Origin: JBCAWW01 sp045106675
Lineage (GTDB): Bacteria; Bacteroidota; Bacteroidia; J057
Length of the DNA: 60,015 nt
Direction of reading: 5' to 3'
Assembly: GCA_045106675.1 (NCBI GenBank)
Contig: JBGCFA010000111.1
Location: 1 to 60,015, forward strand
Part shown: piece after piece, positions 42,608 to 52,271 of the stretch
Position numbering within the stretch: the stretch's first letter is position 1
Layout of the letters: each line of letters opens with the position of its first letter
The notes under the pieces: generated by a model
What the model was told of the DNA's origin: nothing
The model's input: only the letters and a program-made list of their open reading frames with translations
The model's database searches: none
Position numbers and translations under genes: made by a program

Positions 42608-43036
42608 ATGTCAACTGTCAAGTATTACCACCCTAATTTGCGCTTCAACAGTCTTCTCAACAATTTTTTTCAGCAAGACTTCTCACATCCACTTAATGGA
42701 GAGCAATTGCAGCATTCACCTAAGGCAAATATTCTCGAACAGGAAGATCACTTTTTGCTCGAACTAGCAGCCCCTGGATTGAGCAAAACGGACTTCAGAT
42801 TAAGTTTAGATAAAAACCAATTGACAATCAAGGTAGAAAACTCCCCCGCAGAAGGTGAGGAGCAGCCTCGTTATACACGTCGTGAATTTAACTATCAGGC
42901 ATTCAGTCGCCAGTTTCACCTGCCTGATACCATCGATATTGAAGCCATCGGGGCTCAGTACGAAAATGGTATCCTATTGGTCAAGCTGCCTAAGAAAGAG
43001 GCTGTATTGCCCAGAAAAATCGAAATAGCAGAGTAA
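42608..43036 (+). CDS. Small heat shock protein (Hsp20/alpha-crystallin)
   Basis: This 142-residue chaperone has the alpha-crystallin domain from about 38 (PKANILEQEDHFLLELAAPGL) to the end, including YENGILLVKLPKKE, the conserved G-[IV]-L-x-[IV]-x-x-P-K motif. A short N-terminus and an IEI tail allow oligomerisation. It binds unfolding proteins without ATP. Confidence 0.92.
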   Translation: MSTVKYYHPNLRFNSLLNNFFQQDFSHPLNGEQLQHSPKANILEQEDHFLLELAAPGLSKTDFRLSLDKNQLTIKVENSPAEGEEQPRYTRREFNYQAFSRQFHLPDTIDIEAIGAQYENGILLVKLPKKEAVLPRKIEIAE

Positions 43037-43175
43037 GTAGTGATTAACATAGGTGTGGATAAAAGGGTAGGATTCGTCCTGCCCTTTTTCTATTTGTGCA
43101 ACTCAAACCTAAGCTTGTATTTGCAGGCCAAGCGATTGTGGCTGTAAATTGAGGTCCTTATTGATAAACGAGCAT

Positions 43176-44150
43176 ATGCGCAAAAATCTGATTCTGCTGG
43201 CAATTATACTTTTGGGCCTTGGGGCTTACTTTTTATTTATCTCTGGCCGAGAGCAAAGTTCTGTCGATCTAGAAAACATTCAGTTTGCAATTGAAGATAC
43301 GAGCGCTGTTTATACCATCCACCTGAGCCAATACAACAAAGGAGAGATCACTCAGTCCTTGGCCCTTTTGCGGACTCAGGATGGCAGCTGGTCGCTGAAC
43401 GATCAATATTCCGTCTTTCAGCCTCGCATCAATCAACTATTGCGCGTCATGCACCTGATTCGCGTCAAAGAACTTTTGGCTCCCAAAGGACAAGTCACTG
43501 GAGAAAGCTTGCTCGCAGACGCCAATCTCCATGTAGAAGCATTTAACCGCTCCGGCAATAGCATTCGCTCCTATTATATCGGCTCTCCCGCCAAAAACGG
43601 ACACGGCAACCTCATGAAGTTGGAAGATGCTGAGATGCCCGTTATCGTTGAAATGCCCGGTCTACAAGGCTTTGTGACAAACTATTTTAGCCTGGAGCCG
43701 CTTTTTTGGCGTGAAAACTTACTCTTTGATGGTAGTATCGATGCGCTACAGTCCATATCAATCCAATACAATGATGGACGGACATCTTTTGGGCTCACTC
43801 GCAACATCAATGGCATTGATTGGGACTTCGCTTTGGATAATCGCAAGCCAGAGCCCGCTGCCTTGAAACAGTATTTGGACAACTTCCAAGGGAAGGTCTA
43901 TGCTGAGAGTTTTGCCTTCGAAAACTATCCCGGTCTCTTCGAGGAACTCTCTACTCGCAATCCTGATGTTAGCGTTCTGGTACAGACTAATATCGGAGAG
44001 CCAAGGCAAGTAAATCTATATAAGCGTAGCGATAATCCTAATAATTACTTTGGTTGGATTGAAGGGCAAAACGAATTGCTGACGATTCAAACCTATGTGA
44101 TTGACAAATACCTCAAGACATTAGAAGATTTATTAGGCCGCCCCTCATAA
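43176..44150 (+). CDS. Membrane-anchored DUF4340-like protein
   Basis: From the ATG at 43176 (a TTG at 43149 is in frame upstream) the 324-residue protein has one N-terminal membrane segment (LILLAIILLGLGAYFLFIS). A periplasmic domain follows, with YTIHLSQYNKGEITQSLALLRTQDGSWSLNDQY, INQLLRVMHLIRVKELL and IRSYYIGSPAKNGHGNLMKLE. The pattern resembles DUF4340 proteins, which are often linked to ABC-type or gliding systems, but the family call is by recollection. It is a single gene, followed by ispH. Confidence 0.6.
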   Translation: MRKNLILLAIILLGLGAYFLFISGREQSSVDLENIQFAIEDTSAVYTIHLSQYNKGEITQSLALLRTQDGSWSLNDQYSVFQPRINQLLRVMHLIRVKELLAPKGQVTGESLLADANLHVEAFNRSGNSIRSYYIGSPAKNGHGNLMKLEDAEMPVIVEMPGLQGFVTNYFSLEPLFWRENLLFDGSIDALQSISIQYNDGRTSFGLTRNINGIDWDFALDNRKPEPAALKQYLDNFQGKVYAESFAFENYPGLFEELSTRNPDVSVLVQTNIGEPRQVNLYKRSDNPNNYFGWIEGQNELLTIQTYVIDKYLKTLEDLLGRPS

Positions 44151-44245
44151 GCAAAAGTCGCATACGACATATAGGATTTTCCATATAAATAAAACAACTT
44201 AAGCTTCGCCAAGGTTTAGATAGGGAATTTATTTACAATCTGTCT

Positions 44246-45550
44246 ATGCGCAAGTACCAATCCCGCAATCTCAAGAAAGAATACGATCTCGGACAATATG
44301 CCCCGCTCTATCGTAGCCAATTGCTGGGCAAGCTCAAACAGATTCGTCCAGAGGGTGATCGCCTTACGCCAATTGAACTGAATTTTGGCCCCATTCGCTT
44401 TATGGTTGCTAGGCATTTTGGCTTCTGTAAAGGAGTTGAAAATGCGATCGAAGTAGCTTACGAAACCCTCGAAAAGCATCAAAACCGCCGAGTATTTATG
44501 ATCAGTGAGTTGATTCACAACTCATTTGTCAATGCAGATCTCCAAGAGAGAGGGCTACGTTTTATCAAGACCGCCAAGGGCGAACAGCTGATTCCTTGGG
44601 AAGAAATTCGAGCGGATGATGTGGTGATTACGCCTGCTTTTGGCGCCTCAGTAGAAGATATCGCCCGCCTGCAAACGATCGGTGTTGATTTCCAGCAATG
44701 GAACGCGACTTGCCGCTTCGTGGAAAATGTATGGTTTCGTGCCAAAGAATTAGGAGAACAGGGTTATACCGTGATCATTCATGGCAAATTTAGGCATGAA
44801 GAGACGCAGGCTACCTTTTCGCATAGTCGAGTATTTACGCCGACCGTGGTGGTAAAAGACATGGCGGAATCTCAGATATTGAGTGATATAATCTTGGGCC
44901 GTCGTTCAATCGCGGACTTTGAACAATATTTCTCCGAAAGAGCTACTCCCGACTTTGATCCCAGCAAGGATCTTGAAAAAATCGCAGTTGTCAATCAGAC
45001 TACGATGTTAGCTACGGAGACAGCGGCTATTTCGGCGCACTTTGCTCAGATCATGGAGGAGCGATTCGGCCCTGCCGAACGCGAGGACAGAGTCGCCAAT
45101 ACGCGAGACACCCTCTGCTACGCTACAAAAAACAATCAATCTGCCACTACCAAGCTCCTAGAAGAGCAAGCCGATCTTGCGATCGTGATTGGTGGCCATA
45201 ATAGTTCTAATACTTCTCACTTAGTGGAGCTATGTGAGGAGAAGTTGCCTACTTATTTTATCGAATCTGAAAGTGATATTCTCTCTGCTGAGAAAATTCG
45301 TCACTACGCGTTCCGCGAAGCGGAAGAACAAGTGATCGCAGGCTATCTCCCCAACAAAGAATCGCTCACAGTATTGATCACTAGCGGGGCCTCTTGTCCC
45401 GATGCAATCGTAGAGAAGGTTCTGGATCGTTTGATTTCGTTTTTTCCTCGCAGCAAAACCATCTTAGAACTCATGGAAGAGACGCAAGAGGACAAAAAAA
45501 AGGGAGGCGAGATAAGTCCCGCCTCCACTTCAATATCTAAAATCGTTTGA
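44246..45550 (+). CDS. ispH: 4-hydroxy-3-methylbut-2-enyl diphosphate reductase
   Basis: IspH makes IPP and DMAPP in the last step of the MEP isoprenoid pathway using a [4Fe-4S] cluster. The three cluster cysteines are C61 (FGFCKGVE), C156 (WNATCRFVE) and C291 (DTLCYATKNNQ). At 434 residues it is longer than the roughly 310 of E. coli: it has an N-terminal extension of about 49 residues, an insert around 195-245 and a polar tail. An exact dispersed 14-mer lies in the gene at 45308. It is convergent with the esterase-like gene, only 4 bases apart. Confidence 0.95.
   Translation: MRKYQSRNLKKEYDLGQYAPLYRSQLLGKLKQIRPEGDRLTPIELNFGPIRFMVARHFGFCKGVENAIEVAYETLEKHQNRRVFMISELIHNSFVNADLQERGLRFIKTAKGEQLIPWEEIRADDVVITPAFGASVEDIARLQTIGVDFQQWNATCRFVENVWFRAKELGEQGYTVIIHGKFRHEETQATFSHSRVFTPTVVVKDMAESQILSDIILGRRSIADFEQYFSERATPDFDPSKDLEKIAVVNQTTMLATETAAISAHFAQIMEERFGPAEREDRVANTRDTLCYATKNNQSATTKLLEEQADLAIVIGGHNSSNTSHLVELCEEKLPTYFIESESDILSAEKIRHYAFREAEEQVIAGYLPNKESLTVLITSGASCPDAIVEKVLDRLISFFPRSKTILELMEETQEDKKKGGEISPASTSISKIV
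45308..45321 (-). repeat. Dispersed 14-mer GCTTCGCNGAACGC, exact copy inside ispH
   Basis: On the plus strand it reads GCGTTCCGCGAAGC and continues CGG; in ispH it encodes Ala-Phe-Arg-Glu-Ala. Confidence 0.75.
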
Positions 45551-45554
45551 TTGC

Positions 45555-47162
45555 TTAATCAAACTGAATTTTCTGTGTTACGGTTCCACCTTTAACATTG
45601 ACTTGCAGGACATAAATGCCAGCAGGTAAATTGTTGCGGTCTAAGCTCACTTTCGTTTGCTGTAGGCCTGTCTCGGTGTAAACGTTGCGTCCAGTGATGT
45701 CCATCAGACGAACCTCTTGGATCGGATGAGTAGCATCAGCCACTTGTAGTGTCAACTGCTGGTTAGCAGGATTAGGGAAGGCCTGAAAACCAATTTCCTG
45801 ACCCAATTCCTTTTCGATGCTTACCGTAGTTTGTAGATCCAATGCAATCGCCAAGCGAGGCGAAAGATATCCCACGATAGAATCGATATACATTCTAGCT
45901 AGGGCAGCATCGTTTGGCGCGGCTAATTGAGCACGGCAAAGCGCTTCTGCACCATTAATAGGCTGACCAGGAATTGAGTTCCAAGCTGCCTCATACCATA
46001 CTGGATTGAACCAAGACCATGGAGAAGTCCAGTTAGCAAAAGAGTCAGCGGGGAAAGGAATCGAAGTAACACAAGCGGTATCGTTCATCGAAGGTGCTGG
46101 CGTAACGAAAGAAAAAAGACCATCGAGACCACTGTTTTCAGGATTAGCCTGTTGGGCAGTAGTATAAGGGTCGTTCCAAGCAACTGAGGTGAAGATGTCT
46201 TGATTGCCTTTAGCGTTGGATTGGAACATAGTAGCACCTCCACCAGAAGCTTGAGCGATCACGATATCATCATTGACGGGTTCGACAACGTCGCCTACTC
46301 CATAAGGAGCCAATGGATCTCTATAACAATGGAAAGCCACAAAAGGAGCGTCACCAGCTTCTACCCAGCTACTATCACCAAGAGCACCACCTAGGGCAAA
46401 ACCCATATTAAAGTCAGAGCTATAAGTAGGATTGTTAGCGATATTGAGGGGGGCTGTTTCAAGACCATATGGTTGACCGAGTAGAGTCGTATCAACGTAT
46501 GGTGCAGGATTCATCGGATCAGTAAAATCAATGAACTTGGTGATGAAGACCTGCTCAAAACGCTTGAGGTAAGTCGCACCATAGGTTACATATCCACCTG
46601 TACCATCACCACCCATGGCGATCTTGTCAGGGTTTACACGCCAACCATTGCCATCTTCAGCGACATTTGCGCGGAAGTAGCGTACACAAGCACGCGCATC
46701 TTGTATACCACGGTATGCTGCTTCAAGGATCGTTTTACGCTTGACTTCAGCACTAGCTGAGGTCGCATTCCAGCCTTTACGATAAGTAAATACTGCAACT
46801 ACATAGCCTTGCTTAGCCATACGAGTAGCAAATTCAACACAGATACTATCTGTACGAAGGCCAGAAGCACCACCATTGATAATCGGAGGAAAAAAGGTTC
46901 CTGTATGAGCAAAAAGGATTAGGGGCCTCATGCTAGCAGTATCACCTGTTGGTTCATACACGTCCATTTGCAATGGAACGGGTATAGGAGTTGTTGATTG
47001 GCCAGCAATGATCGGGAAAATACTAATGTTGGTGGCATAGGTCGTATCAGAAGTTACCGTGACGTCTGTGAAGACTTCATCTAGATAACGTTCCTGAGCC
47101 TGCCCATACAACACTAGTCCACAGATCAGGGCTAGGGAAAATAGAGTACGCAAATGATTCAT
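45555..47162 (-). CDS. T9SS-sorted alpha/beta-hydrolase-like (carboxylesterase-like) protein lacking the usual Ser
   Basis: The 535-residue secreted protein has a signal peptide (1-22), an alpha/beta-hydrolase domain (about 55-440) with MRPLILFAHTGTFFPP (oxyanion region) and RYFRANVAEDGNGWRVNPDKIAMGG, and a C-terminal T9SS type A sorting domain (about 455-535: FQAFPNPANQQLTLQV to GTVTQKIQFD). At the nucleophile elbow, where esterases have G-x-S-x-G, this protein reads GGDGTGG (184-190), with Gly187 where Ser is expected. It is therefore probably inactive as a classical serine esterase, or uses another residue. It should be exported by the PorU/PorV system encoded in this window. Confidence 0.8.
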   Translation of the reverse strand: MNHLRTLFSLALICGLVLYGQAQERYLDEVFTDVTVTSDTTYATNISIFPIIAGQSTTPIPVPLQMDVYEPTGDTASMRPLILFAHTGTFFPPIINGGASGLRTDSICVEFATRMAKQGYVVAVFTYRKGWNATSASAEVKRKTILEAAYRGIQDARACVRYFRANVAEDGNGWRVNPDKIAMGGDGTGGYVTYGATYLKRFEQVFITKFIDFTDPMNPAPYVDTTLLGQPYGLETAPLNIANNPTYSSDFNMGFALGGALGDSSWVEAGDAPFVAFHCYRDPLAPYGVGDVVEPVNDDIVIAQASGGGATMFQSNAKGNQDIFTSVAWNDPYTTAQQANPENSGLDGLFSFVTPAPSMNDTACVTSIPFPADSFANWTSPWSWFNPVWYEAAWNSIPGQPINGAEALCRAQLAAPNDAALARMYIDSIVGYLSPRLAIALDLQTTVSIEKELGQEIGFQAFPNPANQQLTLQVADATHPIQEVRLMDITGRNVYTETGLQQTKVSLDRNNLPAGIYVLQVNVKGGTVTQKIQFD

Positions 47163-47217
47163 AGTAGTCTAAAGGTTAATTATGGTTAGAAAAAATGTAG
47201 CGTTTAAGAAGGGCATT

Positions 47218-50025
47218 TTACTTACGGGCTACGTCAACCACAATAGAAGCATAGGCAAGACGGCCAACACGAGGGCCACCATAAACCGTAAATACCTGAT
47301 TGTTCAGGATATTGGAAGCTCCTATTTTGAGAGTAGACTTCAAGTCTGGAAAATAGCGATTGAGTTGCACATCAAGCAAGAAGAAAGTTGGTACTTCTCC
47401 CGTAAATTGAGGCGAGCCCTCAAATAGAAAGCCCTGTACCCATTTGTAGTTCACGTTGAAACCTAGCTTATCGATAGGGCCGACCTCAATATTTCTTCCT
47501 GAGAAGCTCAGATTGAACTTATGCTCAGGCGTATTGAACGCTGGAATGATGGGATCGTCAGTTGCCGTATTGAGTCGATTCCATGAGTAGTTGCCACTTA
47601 TTGCATACCCTTTGTCAAAAAAGTAGTTAGCTCCTAGCGAAAAGCCTTGTGTGGTTACGGCATCTTGAGCATTAGCCGCGATGCGGAACACCTGCCCGAC
47701 TGGGCGGCCTAGCACCACTCCTCCATCAAAACCCAAGCGATAGCCAATAAAGTCTCGATAAAGACTAAAGTAATAGCCTGCATCAATATAAAGTCGCTTG
47801 GCGATCGTCGTCCGATAACCGACTTCAAAGGTACGGACCCGTTCTGGCTGGATCGGGTCAAGGTTAAAGTATTCTAGTTGGGTGAGGTCATTGGTGTCAA
47901 AGAAATCATCAAGTGAAGGCAATGTCAGTAAACTATCTCGTCCATCGATATTACCGATCAGAGTCGCACGTCCTACATTATAATATAGGTATTGATCTGA
48001 GAGGGTTGGATTACGGATGGCTGCACTAAAGGAGGCGCGGATGACATCTTGTTTATTCGTTCGCCAAACGGCGGTAACAGCAGGAGACAACAGATGGCGG
48101 AAGTTTTGATTTTTGTCCATCCGTAAAGTAGCCGTAGCGGTCAAGCGATCATTAGCGAGGCGTTTTCTCAAGCCAGCATAGAGTCCATACTCAAAGTTGG
48201 TAATCGGATTGCCGACAGTATCTGCGAAGATGGTGCCTTCGGTAACGGGCGTATAAAGGCGAGCATTGCCCCCTACGGTGATTTCAGCCCACTGTGGTTT
48301 GAATTTATACTCTCCATGTCCATGATAAAGCGCTGAACGATCCACAAATCGGGTTCCAAAATTAGCGTTGAGTGGCTGGGAAGTGATAGAATCAAATAAT
48401 GTTTGAAACTCTGGAGTGCCAGGGGCAAGAAAAAACTCATCTGCGACCTCTCGCGTTTGCTGGTGCCATTGAGTAACTTTATCTCGATTGGCATCTAGGA
48501 TTTGCGCTTGCTGGTCAAAATCAAAGATAAAACCATTTTGTGGGGTAGGGTCCGCTGGATATCCTTCTAGGCTTTTGACATCATCGACCAAGCTATTGCG
48601 CCAGTAGTTACGATATCGCTGATCCCAAGCTTGATCGCTAAAGCCTATTTCTTGCATACGAAAAGCCGTAAAGACTGGATCATAAGAGTTACCAGCGTTT
48701 TCGTGGGTCATATAAGCCCGGAAAAAGAATTTATCCTTTTCACGCAATTCTACTTTATGTTGAAAAAACTGGATGTCTTTGAGACTGATCCGGTTGACTC
48801 CTTGAAAGACTGTCGTACCATTGCTATAACTCGTAGAGGCGATGAGATCGACCTTCGGTCTCACTTTATAGTGCAGGGCCAGTGATCCTTTAAAATTGTT
48901 AGTATTATAATCTACGAGGTCCCGCTCTTCGTAGCCAGTACGATGCCAACGGCCGAGGCCTGGTAATAAAATCTGTTCACTGCCTGAGGTAGCAGAATTT
49001 TGACCTGTTTTGAGATTTTCGTCGCCATAACGATTGACGGCATCATAACCACCGGGATTGTCTTCTCCTACGTAAGGGATAGCGCGTCGCTCAGTGGTGT
49101 CTCGATAGGCCTCATCCATATTGTCCGCTTCCCAATCATCCGCTTGGAGATAAAAGAGGTTAAGTTTGAAGGCAAACTTCTCATTTCCCTTAGTACCGCC
49201 AAAGGCTTGCGCTACGCGAATACCTCCTTCGATCCAGTTACGTTCTCCAAACTTGACTGAAGCTGTAACCCCTTGATGTATAAATGGATCTTTGGTGGTC
49301 ATTGATATAACACCATTGAAAGCATTGGGTCCATAAAACGCAGAGCTTGCTCCGACAACTAAATCTACCGACTCAATATCTATTTCAGATGCACCTAGAA
49401 AATTACCGAGTGAAAAATTGAAACCGGGGGATTGGTTATCCACTCCGTCGATCAATTGTAGCGAGCGCACGGGCTGGGTACTATTAAATCCTCTGGTGTT
49501 GACCACTTTGAAACCAAAGCTCGCATCGGTAAGATCGACTCCTTTGAGGTGACTCAGACCTTCATAGAAGTTAGCCGCAGGCGTCTCTTTGATCGCCGTG
49601 ATACTCATGGTTTCAAGCGTAAGGTCAGCTTGTTTTTGCTTTTCTAAGGCAGCATTGGCAAATATCTTGACCTCTCCAAGGGTGACGTAGTTCTCTGTCA
49701 TATTTAGGGTAAACGACTCTAAAAGAGAATTGACTTCAACTCTCAATGTATCGTAACCCAAAAAAGTGGCTAATAAAACAAAGGGCGGAGGCGTTCCGGG
49801 ACGGAAAGAGAAACTCCCATCCTCTCGACTCATCCCACCAATACGAGTTCCTTCGACGATCACACGGGCTCCCACTAAGGGATCTCCGCTATCATCATTG
49901 TTGACCTGCCCTCGCACTAAATCCTGCCCATAGAGTCCTATAGGGAGAGAAAGGAGAATAAATATTAGAGGTAGCAGATTTTTAAAGGCAAAACGTGCGT
50001 TTGTCTTTTTAGCTTCGTTATTCAT
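47218..50025 (-). CDS. TonB-dependent outer-membrane receptor with carboxypeptidase-like domain
   Basis: The 935-residue protein has a signal peptide (about 12-34) and a carboxypeptidase D regulatory-like domain (about 37-112: RGQVNNDDSGDPLVGARVIVEGT). A plug domain follows (about 130-245: SLQLIDGVDNQSPGFNFSLG, VDLVVGASSAFYGPNAFNGVISMTTK), then a 22-strand-type barrel to the C-terminal aromatic-rich end. It imports an unknown ligand using TonB energy. No SusD partner is adjacent, so it is a stand-alone receptor. The upstream gap holds a possible promoter at 50052. Confidence 0.93.
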   Translation of the reverse strand: MNNEAKKTNARFAFKNLLPLIFILLSLPIGLYGQDLVRGQVNNDDSGDPLVGARVIVEGTRIGGMSREDGSFSFRPGTPPPFVLLATFLGYDTLRVEVNSLLESFTLNMTENYVTLGEVKIFANAALEKQKQADLTLETMSITAIKETPAANFYEGLSHLKGVDLTDASFGFKVVNTRGFNSTQPVRSLQLIDGVDNQSPGFNFSLGNFLGASEIDIESVDLVVGASSAFYGPNAFNGVISMTTKDPFIHQGVTASVKFGERNWIEGGIRVAQAFGGTKGNEKFAFKLNLFYLQADDWEADNMDEAYRDTTERRAIPYVGEDNPGGYDAVNRYGDENLKTGQNSATSGSEQILLPGLGRWHRTGYEERDLVDYNTNNFKGSLALHYKVRPKVDLIASTSYSNGTTVFQGVNRISLKDIQFFQHKVELREKDKFFFRAYMTHENAGNSYDPVFTAFRMQEIGFSDQAWDQRYRNYWRNSLVDDVKSLEGYPADPTPQNGFIFDFDQQAQILDANRDKVTQWHQQTREVADEFFLAPGTPEFQTLFDSITSQPLNANFGTRFVDRSALYHGHGEYKFKPQWAEITVGGNARLYTPVTEGTIFADTVGNPITNFEYGLYAGLRKRLANDRLTATATLRMDKNQNFRHLLSPAVTAVWRTNKQDVIRASFSAAIRNPTLSDQYLYYNVGRATLIGNIDGRDSLLTLPSLDDFFDTNDLTQLEYFNLDPIQPERVRTFEVGYRTTIAKRLYIDAGYYFSLYRDFIGYRLGFDGGVVLGRPVGQVFRIAANAQDAVTTQGFSLGANYFFDKGYAISGNYSWNRLNTATDDPIIPAFNTPEHKFNLSFSGRNIEVGPIDKLGFNVNYKWVQGFLFEGSPQFTGEVPTFFLLDVQLNRYFPDLKSTLKIGASNILNNQVFTVYGGPRVGRLAYASIVVDVARK

Positions 50026-50051
50026 GAGTAGTAGTCAAGTAATAGTCCATT

Positions 50052-50059
50052 CTAAAAGT
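50052..50059 (-). promoter_or_regulatory. Possible -7 element (TACTTTTA) of the TonB receptor gene
   Basis: On the minus strand it matches TAnnTTTG at 7 of 8 positions, 26 bases before the ATG. A TTG-containing stretch lies about 22 bases farther upstream. Confidence 0.35.
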
Positions 50060-50172
50060 ACCCAAAAAATTTAATTGTTAGTCAACTTTTTTGCCTAGAG
50101 GCCTAATCCTAATTTTTGAAATGCGAATTTTGGCTAGATTTGCAATTCTTCCAGACGAGAAAAAACAGCATA

Positions 50173-51021
50173 ATGAATTACCTCAAAATCAGATACTTAC
50201 TGAGTCTAAGCTTCTTGATCCTTAGTCTTCAAGCCCAAGCTCAGTACTATGGTGTCAATCCAAGTGTGGTAGGAGAGTGGGCCGTGGGGCTGCAATTAGG
50301 TTCCAATTATCTACGAGGAGATGTGCCTCAAGTGCTGCCTGGATATGAGATTGGGGTTTATGCGCAAAATGCATTTTCGAGGACAATGGACCTCAAAATC
50401 ATGATTGGCGGCGGGATTTCCCAAGGTTTGGGAACGGAACAATCTGGAGGCTTCCGTAACAATACCGCTCTCAATGGGGTGCAGGATAGTGTTTATTTTT
50501 ACGACTCTACTCAGCAGATTTTTCACAATTACCAGACCCAGCATTTCTCTCTCTCTGGGGCGATAAAGATTAATCTCAACCGTTTACTCGCACCAAATAG
50601 TGGTGACAGCTGGGATTTGTACCTCATGGCTGGGCTCAACTTTATGCTGTACGAGACTCGGCTCAATGTTTACAACGAAAGTACTTTTGAGACTTACGAT
50701 TATACCCAGATCACCGCCAGCGATCCTGTTGAGTTACGAAGCCAACTCAATGAAATCCTAGACGGCACCTACGAAACACTGGCTCAACAAGATGTCCTCA
50801 ACAATACCCAAATCGGTAATCGGACTTTTCGATCATGCTTTTTAGGGGGAGCCGGTTTTCGGATTAGAGCGACCGATCATTTCGCGATTGGGCTAGAAGG
50901 TCGCTATCATTTTATCCTTGATGACCTGCTCGATGGCCAACAGTGGAATGACGATAATTCTGCTTCGATAGACAATGACCATATGATTACTGCAGGCTTG
51001 ACCTTGGATTATATTTTTTAG
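50173..51021 (+). CDS. Outer-membrane beta-barrel protein
   Basis: From the ATG at 50173 (50116 is also open) the 282-residue protein has a signal peptide ending at QAQAQ. Amphipathic strands follow: WAVGLQLGSNYLRGDVPQ, LKIMIGGGISQGLGTE, FSLSGAIKINLNRLL, YLMAGLNFMLYETRLNVY, FRSCFLGGAGFRI, FAIGLEGRYHFILDD. The last strand ends DYIF, a typical barrel C-terminus. The function is unknown. Confidence 0.8.
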   Translation: MNYLKIRYLLSLSFLILSLQAQAQYYGVNPSVVGEWAVGLQLGSNYLRGDVPQVLPGYEIGVYAQNAFSRTMDLKIMIGGGISQGLGTEQSGGFRNNTALNGVQDSVYFYDSTQQIFHNYQTQHFSLSGAIKINLNRLLAPNSGDSWDLYLMAGLNFMLYETRLNVYNESTFETYDYTQITASDPVELRSQLNEILDGTYETLAQQDVLNNTQIGNRTFRSCFLGGAGFRIRATDHFAIGLEGRYHFILDDLLDGQQWNDDNSASIDNDHMITAGLTLDYIF

Positions 51022-51081
51022 GCTAGAGTTGAGAAGCCCGGGAGTCCATAGCAAATTTCGATTTCGATATTCTTCCTCTCC

Positions 51082-51095
51082 GCTTCGCGGAACGC
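51082..51095 (+). repeat. Dispersed 14-mer GCTTCGCNGAACGC, exact copy
   Basis: It reads GCTTCGCGGAACGC, 61 bases after the barrel gene in the same orientation and 5 bases before the end of the convergent amine oxidase gene. Confidence 0.8.
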
Positions 51096-51099
51096 TTAA

Positions 51100-52158
51100 T
51101 TAACTGCTTAGCAGTTGATCGAATACATACTCGGCACTTTGCACAGCTCCATCCATATAGCCGGGAAAATCTGCGGCGGTTTCTGAGCCTGCTATATATA
51201 GATTGCCATCCCAATAGGACTGACGATAGACTTCATGCCCATTATGAAGGTGTGGGAGCATCGGGCTTTGATAGGGCTCAAAAGTATGCTTTTCATCTCG
51301 CCAAACAGTCTCTTCATACGCTAGATAATCATGCACCGCTTCGCCATAGTATTTGCTGAGTTGGCGCAGCACGACTGCCAAGCGCTCCTCTTTGCTTGCG
51401 GCATGATAAGCGCCATTAAGGAAACCCTTTAAGGCAAAGCGTTCGTCAAGGACGTCGGCGTGATCATACATCTCCGGTATCGGTCCGACATTGCTCATGA
51501 TCGTACCACTCAGATGGTCAGCCCGCCAAAATGGTTCAGCAAATGTCAATGCAACCTTGATCGAATCCCCCATCCAAGTATGAGTTTGAGCTGCGATAGC
51601 CATCAGAGATTCCGGCAAAGCGGGCGTATGTGCGATGCGCTGGCTAAACAAATAAGGGGGTAACGTTGAAACTAGCTTTTGAGCCTCAAATGTGTCTGTA
51701 TCAGTTTCGATCAGGATTTTATCAGACTGCTGAGAGATATTTTTCACCTCCTGCTGGAGAACGATTTGCTCCGGGTCTAAGCTCGCGGCTAGGGCTTCGA
51801 TCAAACGAGAGCTACCGCCAGCGATTCGATAACTCGGTATGTCATTGGGGGGCAGTCGCACTACTTGAGGAGGACTAGTTGAGATCGGTTCATAGATCGC
51901 TTTATCTCCTAATATTTGTTCAAAAACCTTGATATCTAGCTCATCCAATAATCCGGTCAAGTTTTCATGCTTGCGACCTAACCAAGTTGCCCCCAGCTCG
52001 ATGGGAGCGACGGCATCGCCATATTTGGTCAAAATACGTCCCCCAATACGTGGACGTGCTTCCAAAATCAGGGCTTTTTCGCCTTGTTGTTTGAGCTTAT
52101 GGGCGAGGGCGAGGCCCGTGAGGCCGGCTCCAATGATGATAATCCTTGCTTTGGACAT
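51100..52158 (-). CDS. FAD-dependent amine oxidase (monoamine oxidase-like)
   Basis: From the ATG at 52158 the 352-residue flavoprotein starts with the Rossmann motif IIIIGAGLTGLALAHKL, then ILEARPRIGGR, and has the C-terminal FAD site LYIAGSETAADFPGYMDGAVQSAEYV. This is the flavin monoamine oxidase family, which oxidises amines or related compounds; the substrate is unknown. The longer reading to 52281 adds a Cys/Lys-rich stretch unlike the family and is rejected. It has no signal peptide. Confidence 0.9.
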   Translation of the reverse strand: MSKARIIIIGAGLTGLALAHKLKQQGEKALILEARPRIGGRILTKYGDAVAPIELGATWLGRKHENLTGLLDELDIKVFEQILGDKAIYEPISTSPPQVVRLPPNDIPSYRIAGGSSRLIEALAASLDPEQIVLQQEVKNISQQSDKILIETDTDTFEAQKLVSTLPPYLFSQRIAHTPALPESLMAIAAQTHTWMGDSIKVALTFAEPFWRADHLSGTIMSNVGPIPEMYDHADVLDERFALKGFLNGAYHAASKEERLAVVLRQLSKYYGEAVHDYLAYEETVWRDEKHTFEPYQSPMLPHLHNGHEVYRQSYWDGNLYIAGSETAADFPGYMDGAVQSAEYVFDQLLSS

Positions 52159-52271
52159 AAGTTTGTGAAAATCAGGCTTTAGCTTCGACTTTTGGAGGCA
52201 TTTTTTATCCTTCTGCGGCTTGTTGTCGCTGTTTGTGAAGGCTAAATTTGCGGCACAAAACTCCTCACGAT

